A stretch of DNA of 64,000 nt, from assembly GCF_000419585.1 (NCBI RefSeq), contig NZ_ATTH01000001.1, forward strand, positions 1,572,005-1,636,004. Reading direction: 5' to 3'. The stretch comes from Salisaeta longa DSM 21114. Lineage in GTDB: Bacteria > Bacteroidota > Rhodothermia > Rhodothermales > Salinibacteraceae. Positions within the stretch are counted from its first letter, which is position 1. Each line of letters opens with the position of its first letter. Below the pieces are notes generated by a model. It searched no databases. It was not told where the DNA came from and worked only from the letters and a program-made list of their open reading frames with translations. Below, piece by piece: positions 47,897 through 57,383 of the stretch. The position numbers and the translations under genes were made by a program.

Positions 47897-50146
47897 TCAA
47901 ACGCTCTCAACAGCCGAAGGGCGCCACGTACACGCAACGGTCGTTCCGTTGCGCCGAGAGGACGTGATGTTCAGTTGGCCGCCGATGGCGCGCGCCCGGT
48001 ACCGGATGCTGTGCAGGCCCAGTCCATCACTCGCGGCCCGCGGGTCGAATCCGTCGCCATTGTCGGCAATGCGGAGCAGCAGGCGCCCGTCGTCTGTGCG
48101 ACGGAACACCACCTCGATGCATGTGGCCTCGGAATGCAGGCGGGCGTTACGCAGGGCTTCTTGGGCAATGCGGTAGAGCTGCATCTTGGCGTAGTCGTCC
48201 GTCACCTCGGCGCTGCCGTCGTGCATGTAGCAGCACGTTACGGCGTCGCGCTCCTGGTTGCAGCGCGTGGCGAGGTCGCGCAGCGCATGGGCAAGGCCGT
48301 CGCGCTCTACCTGCATGGGCAGCACGCCCCGCTGCAGGTCGTTGACGTGGACGATGGACGTTTGCAAGTGATTAGACACGCGCTGAATGGCGTGGTAGCC
48401 ATCGGTTGCAGGCTCGAAGTGGCGCTCGCCAATGTTTTGCAGCAGCATGCGCGTACCGGCAAGCTGCTGCCCAATACGATCGTGCAGGGCGCGCCCAATC
48501 CGGCGGTGATGACGCTCGACGGCGGTCACCATCCGCTGCTCCATGTGCACGCGGTCGGTCACTTCGGTGCTTCCTACCCAAATGTCATGCAGCACTTCTT
48601 CTTCCGCAACGCCCACCGTGTTGATCACAAAGTGCCGATGGGGGGCTTCCAGCTGTTCCATCACGTGCTCGTAGCCCTGCAAGCGGAACTGCGCGGCCAC
48701 CGCCTTCTCCAGAATCTTTCGGCTGTTGTCGGTTAGCAAGTCGCTGAGGGCGCGTCCGGTGAGGGCCTGTGCGCTCTTGTAGTTGAGCAGCCGCGCTGCG
48801 GCGGTGTTGCATTCCGCCACGTAGCCCGCGCGCAGTACATGGTCGATCTGCGCTTCGGACGCTTTTCGGAGCGACAGCGGCCGCGTCAGCCCAATGCGCA
48901 GGATGGCCTCGGAGGTGGCATCCACAAACTGCTGGTACCGCTGCTGGCTGCGCCGGAGCGCCCGGTTCGCGGCCCGCCGCTGCAACGAGGTGCACAGCAG
49001 GTCGCCCAGCACGTTGAGCAAGCGCGCATCGCGCGACCGGTAGGCGCTGTGGCCCGGCCCGTGCTCAATGCCCAGGTAGCCCAGCATGTGCCCTTCGGCC
49101 GTCAAGATGGGCACCGCAAACATGGCTCCGGGCGGCGGCTCGCCCGAGGGGTGCCCCCACTCGTACTGAACGTAGGATTCCAGCGGCACGGCATCGTCGG
49201 CGGCCGACGCGGCCTTTTCGTCTCGGAGGCGCGCGATGCGCTCGGTGGGCAACACCATCAGAAACGCGTACTGGGCTCCGGTGGCCGTACCCACGATCTC
49301 GGGGAGCGCGTTCAGGTCGCCCGGGGTTTCGGCGACGAGCAGGCGCGAGGCCTTCACCAACGCCTCTTCAACCCCGCTATCGGGCATTGCGGCCGGGCCC
49401 ATCGTCTCGGTCACCCAGCAGACGGCGCCGTGCAGCGTGCCCGCTGGTTGCAGCGGCGTAACGTGCCAGCGGACCATGCGCCCGCGCAGCGGAATGCGCC
49501 CCGTCCATGCGCGGCCTTCGGCAACGGCGGCTGCGATGGTCTGCCGGTACTCCTCGTGGGTCACGGCATCCGTTAGGTGATGCACCGGCCGGCCGTACAG
49601 CTCCCGGAACGCCGTGGAGGCGCGATGCACGCGGCCGTCGGGCGCGATTGTAAGGGCCGGGTGACTCAGCGTGCCGCTGCTGCTTGCGCGCTGAATGAGG
49701 CCATCGACGGCGGCCAGCACGCCGGGCGTGGATGCGCCTGTTTCCGTGAGGTGCATCCGCAGCATCTCGCCGAAGTGCTCCAGGCGCGCCATGGCGTCGT
49801 GCCCCCAGTGCACCACGCTATTGAGCGACCGAAACCGCAGGCGGCCCCACAACCCCACAGCCGGATCGGAGATGGGCACATCCATCGAGAACGCGGCCTC
49901 GTTTACATCCACCGCCCGAAGCCCGGAGCTCACATACGGCGTCTGCACCGACGCGTGATGGACAAACAGCGCCCCGTCGGCCGCGCCCAGCGCACGGGTC
50001 ACCCGTGCAAGCGCTTGCTGCAGGGCCGATCGCGCGCCCGGCGCCGCGGCAATGCCCGCCACGCCCAGCGCGATAGCGTCCCACAACGGCGCCACAGAGG
50101 CCTCGGAGGGCCGCGATCTTGTAACAGCTACAGGTAAAGACTTCAT
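47897..50146 (-). CDS. Sensor histidine kinase (PAS/GAF, HisKA_3)
   Basis: 749 residues from MKSLPVAVTRSRPSEASVAP (50146). No membrane helices are seen, so it is cytoplasmic. A GAF-like region near 30-150; a PAS-like segment ('GRVHRASTAFRELYGRPVHHL'); a second GAF ('AGEPPPGAMFAVPILTAEGHMLGYLGIEHGPG' in part); a second PAS ('AECNTAAARLLNYKSAQALTG'); then the HisKA_3 box 'RRIGRALHDRIGQQLAG' with phospho-His555, and the ATPase with 'LYRIAQEALRNARLHSEA' and 'LLRIADNGDGFDPR'. It signals to the NarL-type regulator at 46953. Signal unknown; two GAF domains suggest a small molecule. Confidence 0.92.
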   Translation of the reverse strand: MKSLPVAVTRSRPSEASVAPLWDAIALGVAGIAAAPGARSALQQALARVTRALGAADGALFVHHASVQTPYVSSGLRAVDVNEAAFSMDVPISDPAVGLWGRLRFRSLNSVVHWGHDAMARLEHFGEMLRMHLTETGASTPGVLAAVDGLIQRASSSGTLSHPALTIAPDGRVHRASTAFRELYGRPVHHLTDAVTHEEYRQTIAAAVAEGRAWTGRIPLRGRMVRWHVTPLQPAGTLHGAVCWVTETMGPAAMPDSGVEEALVKASRLLVAETPGDLNALPEIVGTATGAQYAFLMVLPTERIARLRDEKAASAADDAVPLESYVQYEWGHPSGEPPPGAMFAVPILTAEGHMLGYLGIEHGPGHSAYRSRDARLLNVLGDLLCTSLQRRAANRALRRSQQRYQQFVDATSEAILRIGLTRPLSLRKASEAQIDHVLRAGYVAECNTAAARLLNYKSAQALTGRALSDLLTDNSRKILEKAVAAQFRLQGYEHVMEQLEAPHRHFVINTVGVAEEEVLHDIWVGSTEVTDRVHMEQRMVTAVERHHRRIGRALHDRIGQQLAGTRMLLQNIGERHFEPATDGYHAIQRVSNHLQTSIVHVNDLQRGVLPMQVERDGLAHALRDLATRCNQERDAVTCCYMHDGSAEVTDDYAKMQLYRIAQEALRNARLHSEATCIEVVFRRTDDGRLLLRIADNGDGFDPRAASDGLGLHSIRYRARAIGGQLNITSSRRNGTTVACTWRPSAVESV

Positions 50147-50484
50147 ATGTGCACAGGAGAGCTGCCTGCGGGATGCGATCCCAAACAAGCAGCGCGTTAG
50201 GTGGGGATGGTGGGGATTGGAGGCGTTACGCGCAAGGTCGTGTCCTCCAACGTGCATCTATTACGCATAGTAAAGGATAGGGCAACATCCGTCAGTCCAC
50301 TCTTCGTCCGTTTGTACTGCGCCTCTGGTGCATCATCCGGTAGGCGAAGCGTGCTAGGCCGTGCGTTTTCAGTATCATACCGCCTGATGGATGCCCGCGC
50401 GTCAGGGGGAGCGGGGGCGATGGGTCATGGAGACAACTGCTGTGCCACACGACCCACCATCCGAGATACAAATATCAAGAAAAT
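50147..50484. other. Intergenic region, nothing recognised
   Basis: About 340 bases between the kinase start and the tRNA-Gly terminator. A GGTGGGGATGG run near 50200 and an AT-rich end; no gene or RNA seen. Confidence 0.4.
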
Positions 50485-50524
50485 AAAAAAGCGCGGAACA
50501 AGCTTTTCATAGCTTATTCCGCGC
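50485..50524 (-). terminator. Rho-independent terminator after tRNA-Gly
   Basis: On the minus strand GCGCGGAATAAGCT pairs with AGCTTGTTCCGCGC (50491-50524) around a short ATGAAA-type loop, followed by six T. Strong hairpin directly after the tRNA. Confidence 0.9.
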
Positions 50525-50529
50525 TTCGG

Positions 50530-50602
50530 AGCGGGTGATGGGATTCGAACCCACGACCTTCTGCATGGCAAGCAGATGCTCTAGCCACTGAGCTACACCC
50601 GC
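50530..50602 (-). tRNA. tRNA-Gly (GCC)
   Basis: Minus-strand cloverleaf: acceptor GCGGGTG / CACCCGC, D-arm GCTCAGTGGCTAGAGC, anticodon loop TTGCCAT (anticodon GCC) on stem TCTGC/GCAGA, T-arm GTGGGTTCGAATCCCAT, discriminator T as in tRNA-Gly. CCA not encoded. Confidence 0.96.
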
Positions 50603-50680
50603 ATAAGGCAATATGTTGGGAGCAGTTGCTATTTTCGCAACTGCGATTTCGGTAAATACGGACGCTAACCATCGGTTCCC

Positions 50681-51226
50681 TCAAAACCCAATCTTCGCGG
50701 ATCCTTTGCGCGCGTCTTCGGCATCGCCCGACGCGCGCGTTTCAAGCGGAAGGGTAAACGTTTGCGCATACGGCGTGGCGCCCTGTGCCTTCCAGAAGGC
50801 CTGCCCGGCCCCGTTGGCCTGCAACACCTGCAACCGAACGCGGGCCACGCCCTGGTGCGTGGCCCAGTGGGTAACCGCGGCCACCAGCTGCCGGCCAATT
50901 CCTTGGCTCCGCACCGCTGGCACCACGTACAGCTCGTCGATAAACACCTCATCCACGGCGGCATAAATGGGCGGCGGCCCCGTCCGGCGCGCACTCACAA
51001 ACCCCACCACCGTGCCTTCGTCCTCCGCCACAAACAGCCGCTGCGTCTCGTCGCTCAGCCAATACGGCGCGTCGTTGCGCCAGCGCTCGGCGGCATCCTC
51101 AGAAAGCGTGAGGCGCTCGTCTTGGGCGGCCTGCTCGCGTTGCAGCGCCAGCCACAGCGCCTCCAGGCGCGCCAAATCGTCCGTCGCGGCGCGGCGAACA
51201 TCGGGAAATGCTTGAGCATCGGACAT
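50681..51226 (-). CDS. GNAT family N-acetyltransferase
   Basis: 181 residues from MSDAQAFPDVRRAATDDLAR (51226). GNAT pattern: 'RRAATDDLARLEALWLAL', 'FVAEDEGTVVGFVSAR', 'VFIDELYVVPAVRSQGIGRQLVAAVTHWA' with the acetyl-CoA loop RSQGIG, and 'VLQANGAGQAFWKAQGATPYA'. Similar to ribosomal-protein or aminoglycoside-type acetylases; substrate unknown. It lies 73 bases after the acyl-CoA synthetase stop on the same strand. Confidence 0.88.
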   Translation of the reverse strand: MSDAQAFPDVRRAATDDLARLEALWLALQREQAAQDERLTLSEDAAERWRNDAPYWLSDETQRLFVAEDEGTVVGFVSARRTGPPPIYAAVDEVFIDELYVVPAVRSQGIGRQLVAAVTHWATHQGVARVRLQVLQANGAGQAFWKAQGATPYAQTFTLPLETRASGDAEDARKGSAKIGF

Positions 51227-51299
51227 GGCAAACGAAGAGATCGATTCAATGGGCACACGGACGGCAAACAACGCCCGACGGCTGCAATGTATCCACCGG

Positions 51300-52880
51300 T
51301 TACGATCCGGCCGCTGCTCGTTCCTCTTTCACGAGCGTACGCCGCAGGATCTTGCCCGAGGCCGTCTTCGGAATCTCTTGCACAAACGCCACGCGCCGGA
51401 CCTTTTTGTACGGCGCCACCTGGTCGGCCACAAACGCCATTACGTCCTCGGCCGCTAGGCCGCGGGCGTTCGGCTTGCGCACGATAAACGCCTTGGGCAC
51501 CTCGCCGGCTTCCTCGCTCGGGCTGGGCACCACCGCGGCATCGGCAATGCCCTCGTGCGCCTGCAAGATCGCCTCCAGCTCGGCGGGGGCCACCTGGTAG
51601 CCCTTGTATTTGATGAGCTCCTTCACGCGGTCGACGATATACACGAAGCCTTCCTCGTCGGCGATGGCTACGTCGCCGGTGTGCAGCCAGCCCGCCTCGT
51701 CGATGGTGTCGGCGGTGGCGTCGGGGCGGTTCAGGTAGCCCTTCATCACCTGGGGGCCGCGGACCCACAGCTCGCCGCGCGCGCCAGTCTCCACGTCGGT
51801 GGTGCCGTCTACATCTACGATCCGAAATTCGGTGTTGGGCACGGCGCGTCCTACCGCGTCAATCTTGTGGATGTCGGCCCCGCGGGCCGCGAGGTGCGTG
51901 ACGGGGCTCGTTTCCGTCATGCCGTAGCCTTGCTTCACGACACAGCCGATCCGGTCGCGGCAGCCTTCGGCGACGGCCGTGGGGAGCGGCGCGGCCCCCG
52001 AGGTGATGTACTGGAGCGTCGAGAGGTCGTAGTCGTCGACGACCGGCTGCTTGGCCAGGCCCAGGATGATGGGCGGCACGAGGTAGGCACTCTTGATGCC
52101 ATGCGCCTGCACGAGCGCGCAGAAGTCTTCCATCTCGAAGCGCGGCATGGTCACCACCGTTGCGCCGCAGCGCAGCGCCATGCTCAAGATGACCGTCATG
52201 CCGTAGATGTGATAGAACGGCAGGATGCCCACCGTTACCTCACCGGCTTCGAGGCCTTCCACCGGCACGCACTGGCAGATGTTGGCCACGATGTTGCGGT
52301 GCGTAAGCATCACGCCCTTCGGCAGACCGGTCGTCCCGCTGGAGTAGGGCAGCACCGCCACGTCGTCTGCGGGATCGACCGTCACCGTGGGCGCCGCGCC
52401 GCCGGTTGCCAGCAACGCCTCGAAGGACGTCCCGCCCGTATCGCCGCCGCCCAGTACAAACACCTCCTCGATCTCTGCAGCGTCCGCTGCCGCCTTGGCC
52501 TTGTCGAAAAACGGCGGGACGGTCAGCAGGAAGCGGGCGTCGGCGTCCTTCAGCTGATGAGCGAGCTCGTCGGCAGTGTAGAGCGGATTGATGGTCGTGA
52601 CGATCCCGCCGGCGCGGATGGCACCGTAAAATGCGATGGCGTACTCGGGCACGTTGGGCGCGTAGATCGCAAACACATCGCCGGGGGCAAACCCGCGGGC
52701 CGCGAGGGCCCCGGCCATCTGCTCGATGCGCGCCTGCAAGGCCCCGTACGTGAGCGTGCGCCCCGAGGGGCCGTCGATGAGCGCCGGGCGGTCGGCCCAC
52801 GTGGCAAAGCGCTCCGTAACGAACGCGGGCAGGCTTACGTCGGGGATGGCAACGTCGTCAAACGGGCTGGTGTAGATCAT
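51300..52880 (-). CDS. AMP-forming acyl-CoA synthetase (4-coumarate--CoA ligase-like)
   Basis: 526 residues starting MIYTSPFDDVAIPDVSLPAF. It activates an acid to acyl-AMP and then acyl-CoA. Signatures: P-loop 'LPYSSGTTGLPKGV' (about 178), 'GYGMTETSPVTH', 'GWLHTGDVAIADEEGFVYIVDR' and the C-terminal catalytic Lys in 'IPKTASGKILRR'. Closest in layout to the 4CL/long-chain class; substrate unknown. Two AAGCGCTT/GGCGCTTCC palindromes lie 22 and 55 bases upstream, suggesting control by a LacI-type or similar repressor. Confidence 0.93.
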   Translation of the reverse strand: MIYTSPFDDVAIPDVSLPAFVTERFATWADRPALIDGPSGRTLTYGALQARIEQMAGALAARGFAPGDVFAIYAPNVPEYAIAFYGAIRAGGIVTTINPLYTADELAHQLKDADARFLLTVPPFFDKAKAAADAAEIEEVFVLGGGDTGGTSFEALLATGGAAPTVTVDPADDVAVLPYSSGTTGLPKGVMLTHRNIVANICQCVPVEGLEAGEVTVGILPFYHIYGMTVILSMALRCGATVVTMPRFEMEDFCALVQAHGIKSAYLVPPIILGLAKQPVVDDYDLSTLQYITSGAAPLPTAVAEGCRDRIGCVVKQGYGMTETSPVTHLAARGADIHKIDAVGRAVPNTEFRIVDVDGTTDVETGARGELWVRGPQVMKGYLNRPDATADTIDEAGWLHTGDVAIADEEGFVYIVDRVKELIKYKGYQVAPAELEAILQAHEGIADAAVVPSPSEEAGEVPKAFIVRKPNARGLAAEDVMAFVADQVAPYKKVRRVAFVQEIPKTASGKILRRTLVKEERAAAGS

Positions 52881-52901
52881 GGGAGCCGGGCAATAGCCAA
52901 T

Positions 52902-52946
52902 GGAAGCGCTTCGATGCAGTATCCCTTAACGTAAGGAGGCGCTTCC
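52902..52946. promoter_or_regulatory. Two palindromic sites upstream of the acyl-CoA synthetase gene
   Basis: GGAAGCGCTTC at 52902-52912 and GGAGGCGCTTCC at 52935-52946, 33 bases apart, close to the start codon at 52880. The centre matches the sites near 29469-29895. Likely repressor operators. Confidence 0.5.
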
Positions 52947-53251
52947 GGCTTTGCAACTGCTTCACACCGATCGCAGGGTAATCGCTCCAAGCGTGCCGGT
53001 TCGCGCTGATGTCGCTCAGGAGGGATTTACAGCGTGATGACGACGTGCCCGGGAGCAAGAGGGGCCGGGGGTCATATCTACGATAGGGCCTTGGTCATGC
53101 TCGTGGTACGATCTCCATCTACGGCCAGGAGTGCCCCATTGCGGAGATTGCCCTTTCAGCATGACCTTGCGCCTCCTTCCAAGAAATCCAGGGTTGTTGC
53201 ATCGACCTTTAGGGGGCGCGGTGACGCCGATCGGGGCCCGCAGCGGCGTCG
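52947..53251. other. Intergenic region, no gene seen
   Basis: About 300 bases between the operator sites and the end of the surface-protein gene. GC-rich; no open frame with protein character and no clear terminator. Confidence 0.4.
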
Positions 53252-56200
53252 TTACCAGCCGGGCGAAATGCGGAGGCCCCACTCCCATCCGCTATCGGGC
53301 CGTTGAAACGGATACGCGTAGTACATCTCCAGTATAATCGCGCCCAGCACGTTAAAGCGTGACGTGATGCCCATGCTCGTCACCGGCACGCGCTCGTTGG
53401 TGCTCGTGTCCCATTTGAGCGTCGGTGCATCCTGACTCGTCCACGCCAGCCCGGCATCGGCAAACACGCCGACCTGCGTGGGCAGGTACTTAAACGGAAT
53501 GACGGCCAGCTGCTCGGGGCCAAGGAGCGGCAGCCGCACCTCCGCGCTTAGCTTGGCGACCCGCGTACCAAAGAGCCGGTCGATGGCCGGGCAGCCGGTC
53601 AGCGACTGTGCGGGCGATACGCTGCCTTGTTGAAGCGTGGTGCACTCGCTCGGACTGATCTCCCGCACGTTGTATCCGCGAATGAACCCGCGGCTGTACG
53701 GGTAGCCGATGTATTCCGTCCCGAACAGATCGTTGAACGACGCGCCGTAATTTCCGATGTGTAGGATGTGCCCGGCGAACGTAAACGGCTTCACAAAAAC
53801 GTACCGGCGCAAGTCGGCGAGGGTAGAGACAAACGACGTAGAACCCACTTGGGACGACACCTGCAGCCGCATCCGCCCGCCCTTGATGGGCGACGTGAGC
53901 CCCATGTACGAGAAGTCTTGCACGTAGGCGGCCGAGGATTGGGCAAAGTAGCGTGTTTTGGCCTCGCCCGGGAGCGGCTGAAAGTTGTTTTGGCGGAGGA
54001 AGTTGTTGATTTCCGCGAGGGAGAGATCTTCGTTCAGCGCGCGGCCCGTGAAGGTTTGCGACTGCACATCGACGTCGAAGCCGTACCGCACGCCGCCCAC
54101 ACCAAACTCGAACCGCCGCGTGCGGTCGAGCGGGTAGATGAGGTCGCCGCCCACCTGGGTGATGAGCGCGCGCCGGATGATCTGGTTGTAGATGGGCCCG
54201 GCGTTGGATGCCACCGGCACGACGCGCGCGCCGTAAATGACGGGGAGATGGCCGCCCGAGACGCCGTAATCCCACTGGTAGCGCTGGTTGAGGTACTGCA
54301 CCTGCCCGCCGATGTCTTTGAAGCTGCCCTGCGCCTGCACCGCAACCGTCAGCTGCTGATTCCCCAGCATATCAGAAAATTGCAGCGCCACGCCGCCCGA
54401 AACGCGTGATCCCAGCGGCCCGCCGACCGAAGCGCCCACCGACGGCGGCACGATGCCCGTGAGCGACAGGTCGGGGTCGTAGGGCTGCGTCTCGTACGTG
54501 TCGGGCGCATTGGGAAATCCGAGGCGCGGGTTATCGAGCAGCGTGGCCACGAGGCCATCCTCCGTTGGCGTGTAGGGCGGCAGCACACCGGCTTCGGGCG
54601 GCACGGTCGCGGCCTCCGCCACACGGTTGGCCGGCGGAGCCGCCTCGGGCACGGCGTCGGTCACCGACGCTGGATCGGGCGCGCCCTGGGCCCCCGCCGT
54701 GGCCGCTGCATTCATGGGCGTGCCCTGGGCCTGGGCCTTCGTCAGGCGATGGCCGGTGTACGTGTCCTTGGCAAACACCGACACCATCATGGCCCCGCTC
54801 TGGCGCGCCACCGACATGGCTGGCGAGAGCGCGGTGATGCCGCTTATGCCCGTCTTCAAGCGCGTCACCCGAAAGAGGGCGTCGCTGCGCAGCACCAGCC
54901 GGTACACATCCTTAAAGCCGTCCTGGTCGCTAATGAAGTAGAGGCTCTCGCCGTCCGGCGAAAATTGGGGATTGTGGTGCAGGGCGTCGCCAAAGGGTTC
55001 GCGGATGGTGATCTCGCCCGAGGACACGTCCACGAGGCCCAGGTTCATGTTGGTCGTGGGCGCAAGCAGCCGCAGGTTCGTGTCGCCGCGGTCGGTGGCG
55101 ATGGCGATGCGGTCGCCGCTGGGTGACCACGCGGGCTGCAGGTCGGCGTAGCGGTCGTTGGTGAGCTGCCGCACGTCCTTCGTCTGCAGGTTGAGCACGT
55201 ACAGGTCGCTGATGCCGCCGTTGGTGCCGGTGACGGCGAGCTTCGTGCCGTCGGGCGACCACGCCGGATTTTTGAGCGCGGTTACGTTCTTGATCTTAAA
55301 GCTGCGCTCGATTTCTTCCGTCTGCACATTCCAGATCGTGATCTGGTTGTCGCCGTTGGCGTACGACACGAAGGCGAGCTTTTCGCCGCTGGGCGACCAC
55401 GTGCCGGCCGAGCTGATGAAGCGCAGCGCGTTGAAGTGGGCGGTGGTGCCGGCATTGTCGAGCTCGGCAATGATCTCGCCCGTTTGCGCGTCGGCCACGT
55501 ACAGGGTGAGCGAAAAGAGCGAGCGCGCCGAGAAGAACGCCACGTACTGCCCGTCCGGACTCAGGCGCGGCGCGATGTTGATGGAGCCGCCGGTGAGCAC
55601 CGTCTTGCCCAGCGAATCGGCCGGGGTGCGGCCGGTCATGAGGGGCGCGTAGGTGTTCTCGATGGTTTCAGTCCACTCGGTGACGAGCGAGTCGCCCGTG
55701 ATGCCAAACAGCCGCGGGATGGCTTTCTTCACGCCGATCTGCCCGCCCAGCTTGAAGAGGTTGGTGACGGCGCGGTCGCCGTATTTGCCGCCCACGTAAG
55801 CCAGGAAGGCCTGCCCGTAGCGGTACGGAAAGAACTTTTGCGTATTCGACAGCTCGCCAAACGACGGCAGGGCCTGCCGCAGCGCCGCGTCGCGCATCCA
55901 CATGGCCGTGTGGGGATGCGCGCGCCCCAGGGAGAGGTATTCCGCCATGCCCTCCACCAGCCACAGGGGCAGGCGTTGCAGCTGCAGGTTCAGGCTGTCG
56001 CTGTTGAGGGCCAGGTCGTACTGAAACGAGTGCACCAGCTCGTGGCCCAGCACGTGGTTTGTTTCGCCGTATGCAGGCGAGAGCGGCATCACCACCCGCT
56101 CGCGCCGCGGCTCGGTAAACCCGCCCGTGGCCGGACTCAGCGCCTGATCGATGACGTTCGTCTGCTGGAAGTCGGCATCGTTGGCATACAGGATGATCGG

Positions 56201-56452
56201 CTTGTGGTCGAACGTGTGCAGGAAGACCTGCGAGTGGCGTTCGTACCAGCGCTCGGCCATCCGGGCCGCATCGCGCACGGCCTGTTCCTCGGCCGGATAG
56301 TAGTAGAACGTGAAGTGATCTGTGCGCAGCGTACGGAAATTAAAATTGTCGTACGTCACCTTGTTGCGCCCAAAGTACTGCGCCTGCGCAGGCACCGCGA
56401 CGAGCACGAGCAGCAGACCTATCAGGGTCGTACGAACAGACGACCGATCCAT
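53252..56452 (-). CDS. Surface protein: HELVH peptidase-like domain, TolB propeller, BamA-type barrel
   Basis: 1066 residues from MDRSSVRTTLIGLLLVLVAV (56452), with a signal peptide ending AQAQ. Residues about 40-290 are peptidase-MA-like: HELVH at 137-141, then 'LPLWLVEGMAEYLSLG', a gluzincin arrangement. About 320-600 carries TolB-type PD40 repeats ('PRLSPDGQYVAF', 'TWSPSGEKLAF', 'AWSPDGTKLAV', 'AWSPSGDRIAI', 'QFSPDGESLYF'). The last 400 residues form a BamA/Omp85-like barrel ending 'WGLRISPGW'. Known in Bacteroidota and Rhodothermota as one-piece proteins. It probably sits in the outer membrane with the propeller in the periplasm; whether it cleaves proteins is unproven. A Thr/Ala/Pro linker (about 610-680) joins the parts. 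Confidence 0.88.
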   Translation of the reverse strand: MDRSSVRTTLIGLLLVLVAVPAQAQYFGRNKVTYDNFNFRTLRTDHFTFYYYPAEEQAVRDAARMAERWYERHSQVFLHTFDHKPIILYANDADFQQTNVIDQALSPATGGFTEPRRERVVMPLSPAYGETNHVLGHELVHSFQYDLALNSDSLNLQLQRLPLWLVEGMAEYLSLGRAHPHTAMWMRDAALRQALPSFGELSNTQKFFPYRYGQAFLAYVGGKYGDRAVTNLFKLGGQIGVKKAIPRLFGITGDSLVTEWTETIENTYAPLMTGRTPADSLGKTVLTGGSINIAPRLSPDGQYVAFFSARSLFSLTLYVADAQTGEIIAELDNAGTTAHFNALRFISSAGTWSPSGEKLAFVSYANGDNQITIWNVQTEEIERSFKIKNVTALKNPAWSPDGTKLAVTGTNGGISDLYVLNLQTKDVRQLTNDRYADLQPAWSPSGDRIAIATDRGDTNLRLLAPTTNMNLGLVDVSSGEITIREPFGDALHHNPQFSPDGESLYFISDQDGFKDVYRLVLRSDALFRVTRLKTGISGITALSPAMSVARQSGAMMVSVFAKDTYTGHRLTKAQAQGTPMNAAATAGAQGAPDPASVTDAVPEAAPPANRVAEAATVPPEAGVLPPYTPTEDGLVATLLDNPRLGFPNAPDTYETQPYDPDLSLTGIVPPSVGASVGGPLGSRVSGGVALQFSDMLGNQQLTVAVQAQGSFKDIGGQVQYLNQRYQWDYGVSGGHLPVIYGARVVPVASNAGPIYNQIIRRALITQVGGDLIYPLDRTRRFEFGVGGVRYGFDVDVQSQTFTGRALNEDLSLAEINNFLRQNNFQPLPGEAKTRYFAQSSAAYVQDFSYMGLTSPIKGGRMRLQVSSQVGSTSFVSTLADLRRYVFVKPFTFAGHILHIGNYGASFNDLFGTEYIGYPYSRGFIRGYNVREISPSECTTLQQGSVSPAQSLTGCPAIDRLFGTRVAKLSAEVRLPLLGPEQLAVIPFKYLPTQVGVFADAGLAWTSQDAPTLKWDTSTNERVPVTSMGITSRFNVLGAIILEMYYAYPFQRPDSGWEWGLRISPGW

Positions 56453-56596
56453 AATATACGCATTGCTAGGAAGAAGGCTACGCGTGGTCTTCCCAACCGC
56501 CCCTAAAGCCAAAGCGTTCACGCCCGCTGCCGACGGTCGTTACGCGTCCGCAACGAGGGAACAAATCGTTACACGACCGGCCGCTGGAGCGCGTGA

Positions 56597-56995
56597 TTAG
56601 GCGGCAGCTCCTTTCCATGAGCCGATCAGCGTGGTCGCGACACCGCCGAGCTCGTCTTGCGTTCGGTGCCGGTAGCATTCACCGAAGACAACGCCGCTGA
56701 GGCTGGTCAGAATCTCCACGCGAAGCGGCGGATGGCCCATGCGGATAATCTGATCTTGCTTTGTGAACAGAGCGGGCTGTAGGGCCGGAACGTTGAAGCC
56801 AAACTCAGCCAACGCGGCCACGATTCGCTTCCCGTTGTTCTCCGTCGACTCGATCCAGATGTCGATGTCGCCTGTGGTGGGGGGATAACCGTGGTAGGCG
56901 ACAGCGTAACCTCCGACGATGAGGTATTTGACCTCATGAGCGTTGAGCAACTTCAACAGTTCGCTGAATTCGGTCGGAAGCTGGATCGTAGCCAT
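56597..56995 (-). pseudogene. Nucleotidyltransferase-fold protein, probably frameshifted at its end
   Basis: 132 residues: 'LLKLLNAHEVKYLIVGGYAVAYHGYPPTTGDIDIWI' in parts shows the GG...D-x-D nucleotidyltransferase signature. In relatives the chain ends with a 'sGR.KDl' segment. Here the frame ends at IGSWKGAAA, while the neighbouring frame reads 'RLITRSSGRSCNDL' at the matching place (about 56560-56625), so a frameshift near 56620 is likely. It overlaps the small gene at 56934-57140, its usual partner, by 62 bases. A toxin-antitoxin role has been proposed for such pairs but is unproven. Confidence 0.65.
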
Positions 56996-57140
56996 AGTTG
57001 ATTTGGCGCATTTCCTCGAGTGCCGCGATACGGGCCTTGGGATCCAGTGACAACCAGTAGGTGCGGTCGTCGTCCTCAGCTTCAGCGAAGGAAGTCACCG
57101 AAAACGCTGAGGTATCCAGCTTGAAACGAGAATTTGCCAT
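56934..57140 (-). CDS. Small partner protein of the nucleotidyltransferase
   Basis: 68 residues, MANSRFKLDTSAFSVTSFAE..., with 'YWLSLDPKARIAALEEMRQINYGYDPASDRIQR', a conserved form found directly before genes like the one at 56597-56995. The stop lies inside the next gene, so translation is coupled. Function unknown. Confidence 0.75.
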   Translation of the reverse strand: MANSRFKLDTSAFSVTSFAEAEDDDRTYWLSLDPKARIAALEEMRQINYGYDPASDRIQRTVEVAQRS

Positions 57141-57383
57141 ACGAGCAAACGTTTGGTATTGGACGAGTGTATCTGTGTTACCGACTCGTTTGGAACAGGC
57201 TCCTGGGTGGTATAACGGGATAGCTCAGGTGCGATGGACGCCATGAACTTGCGATAGTAGCGGGATCAGTGCAAGCTTTAGAATTTGGCGTTGGCCCATC
57301 GTCAGCTGTAGCGTTTTGTTATGCCGCGTGATTGCCAAACAAAGTAGATAGCATAACACTTCTTTTTCCATATGTGCGCTTTT

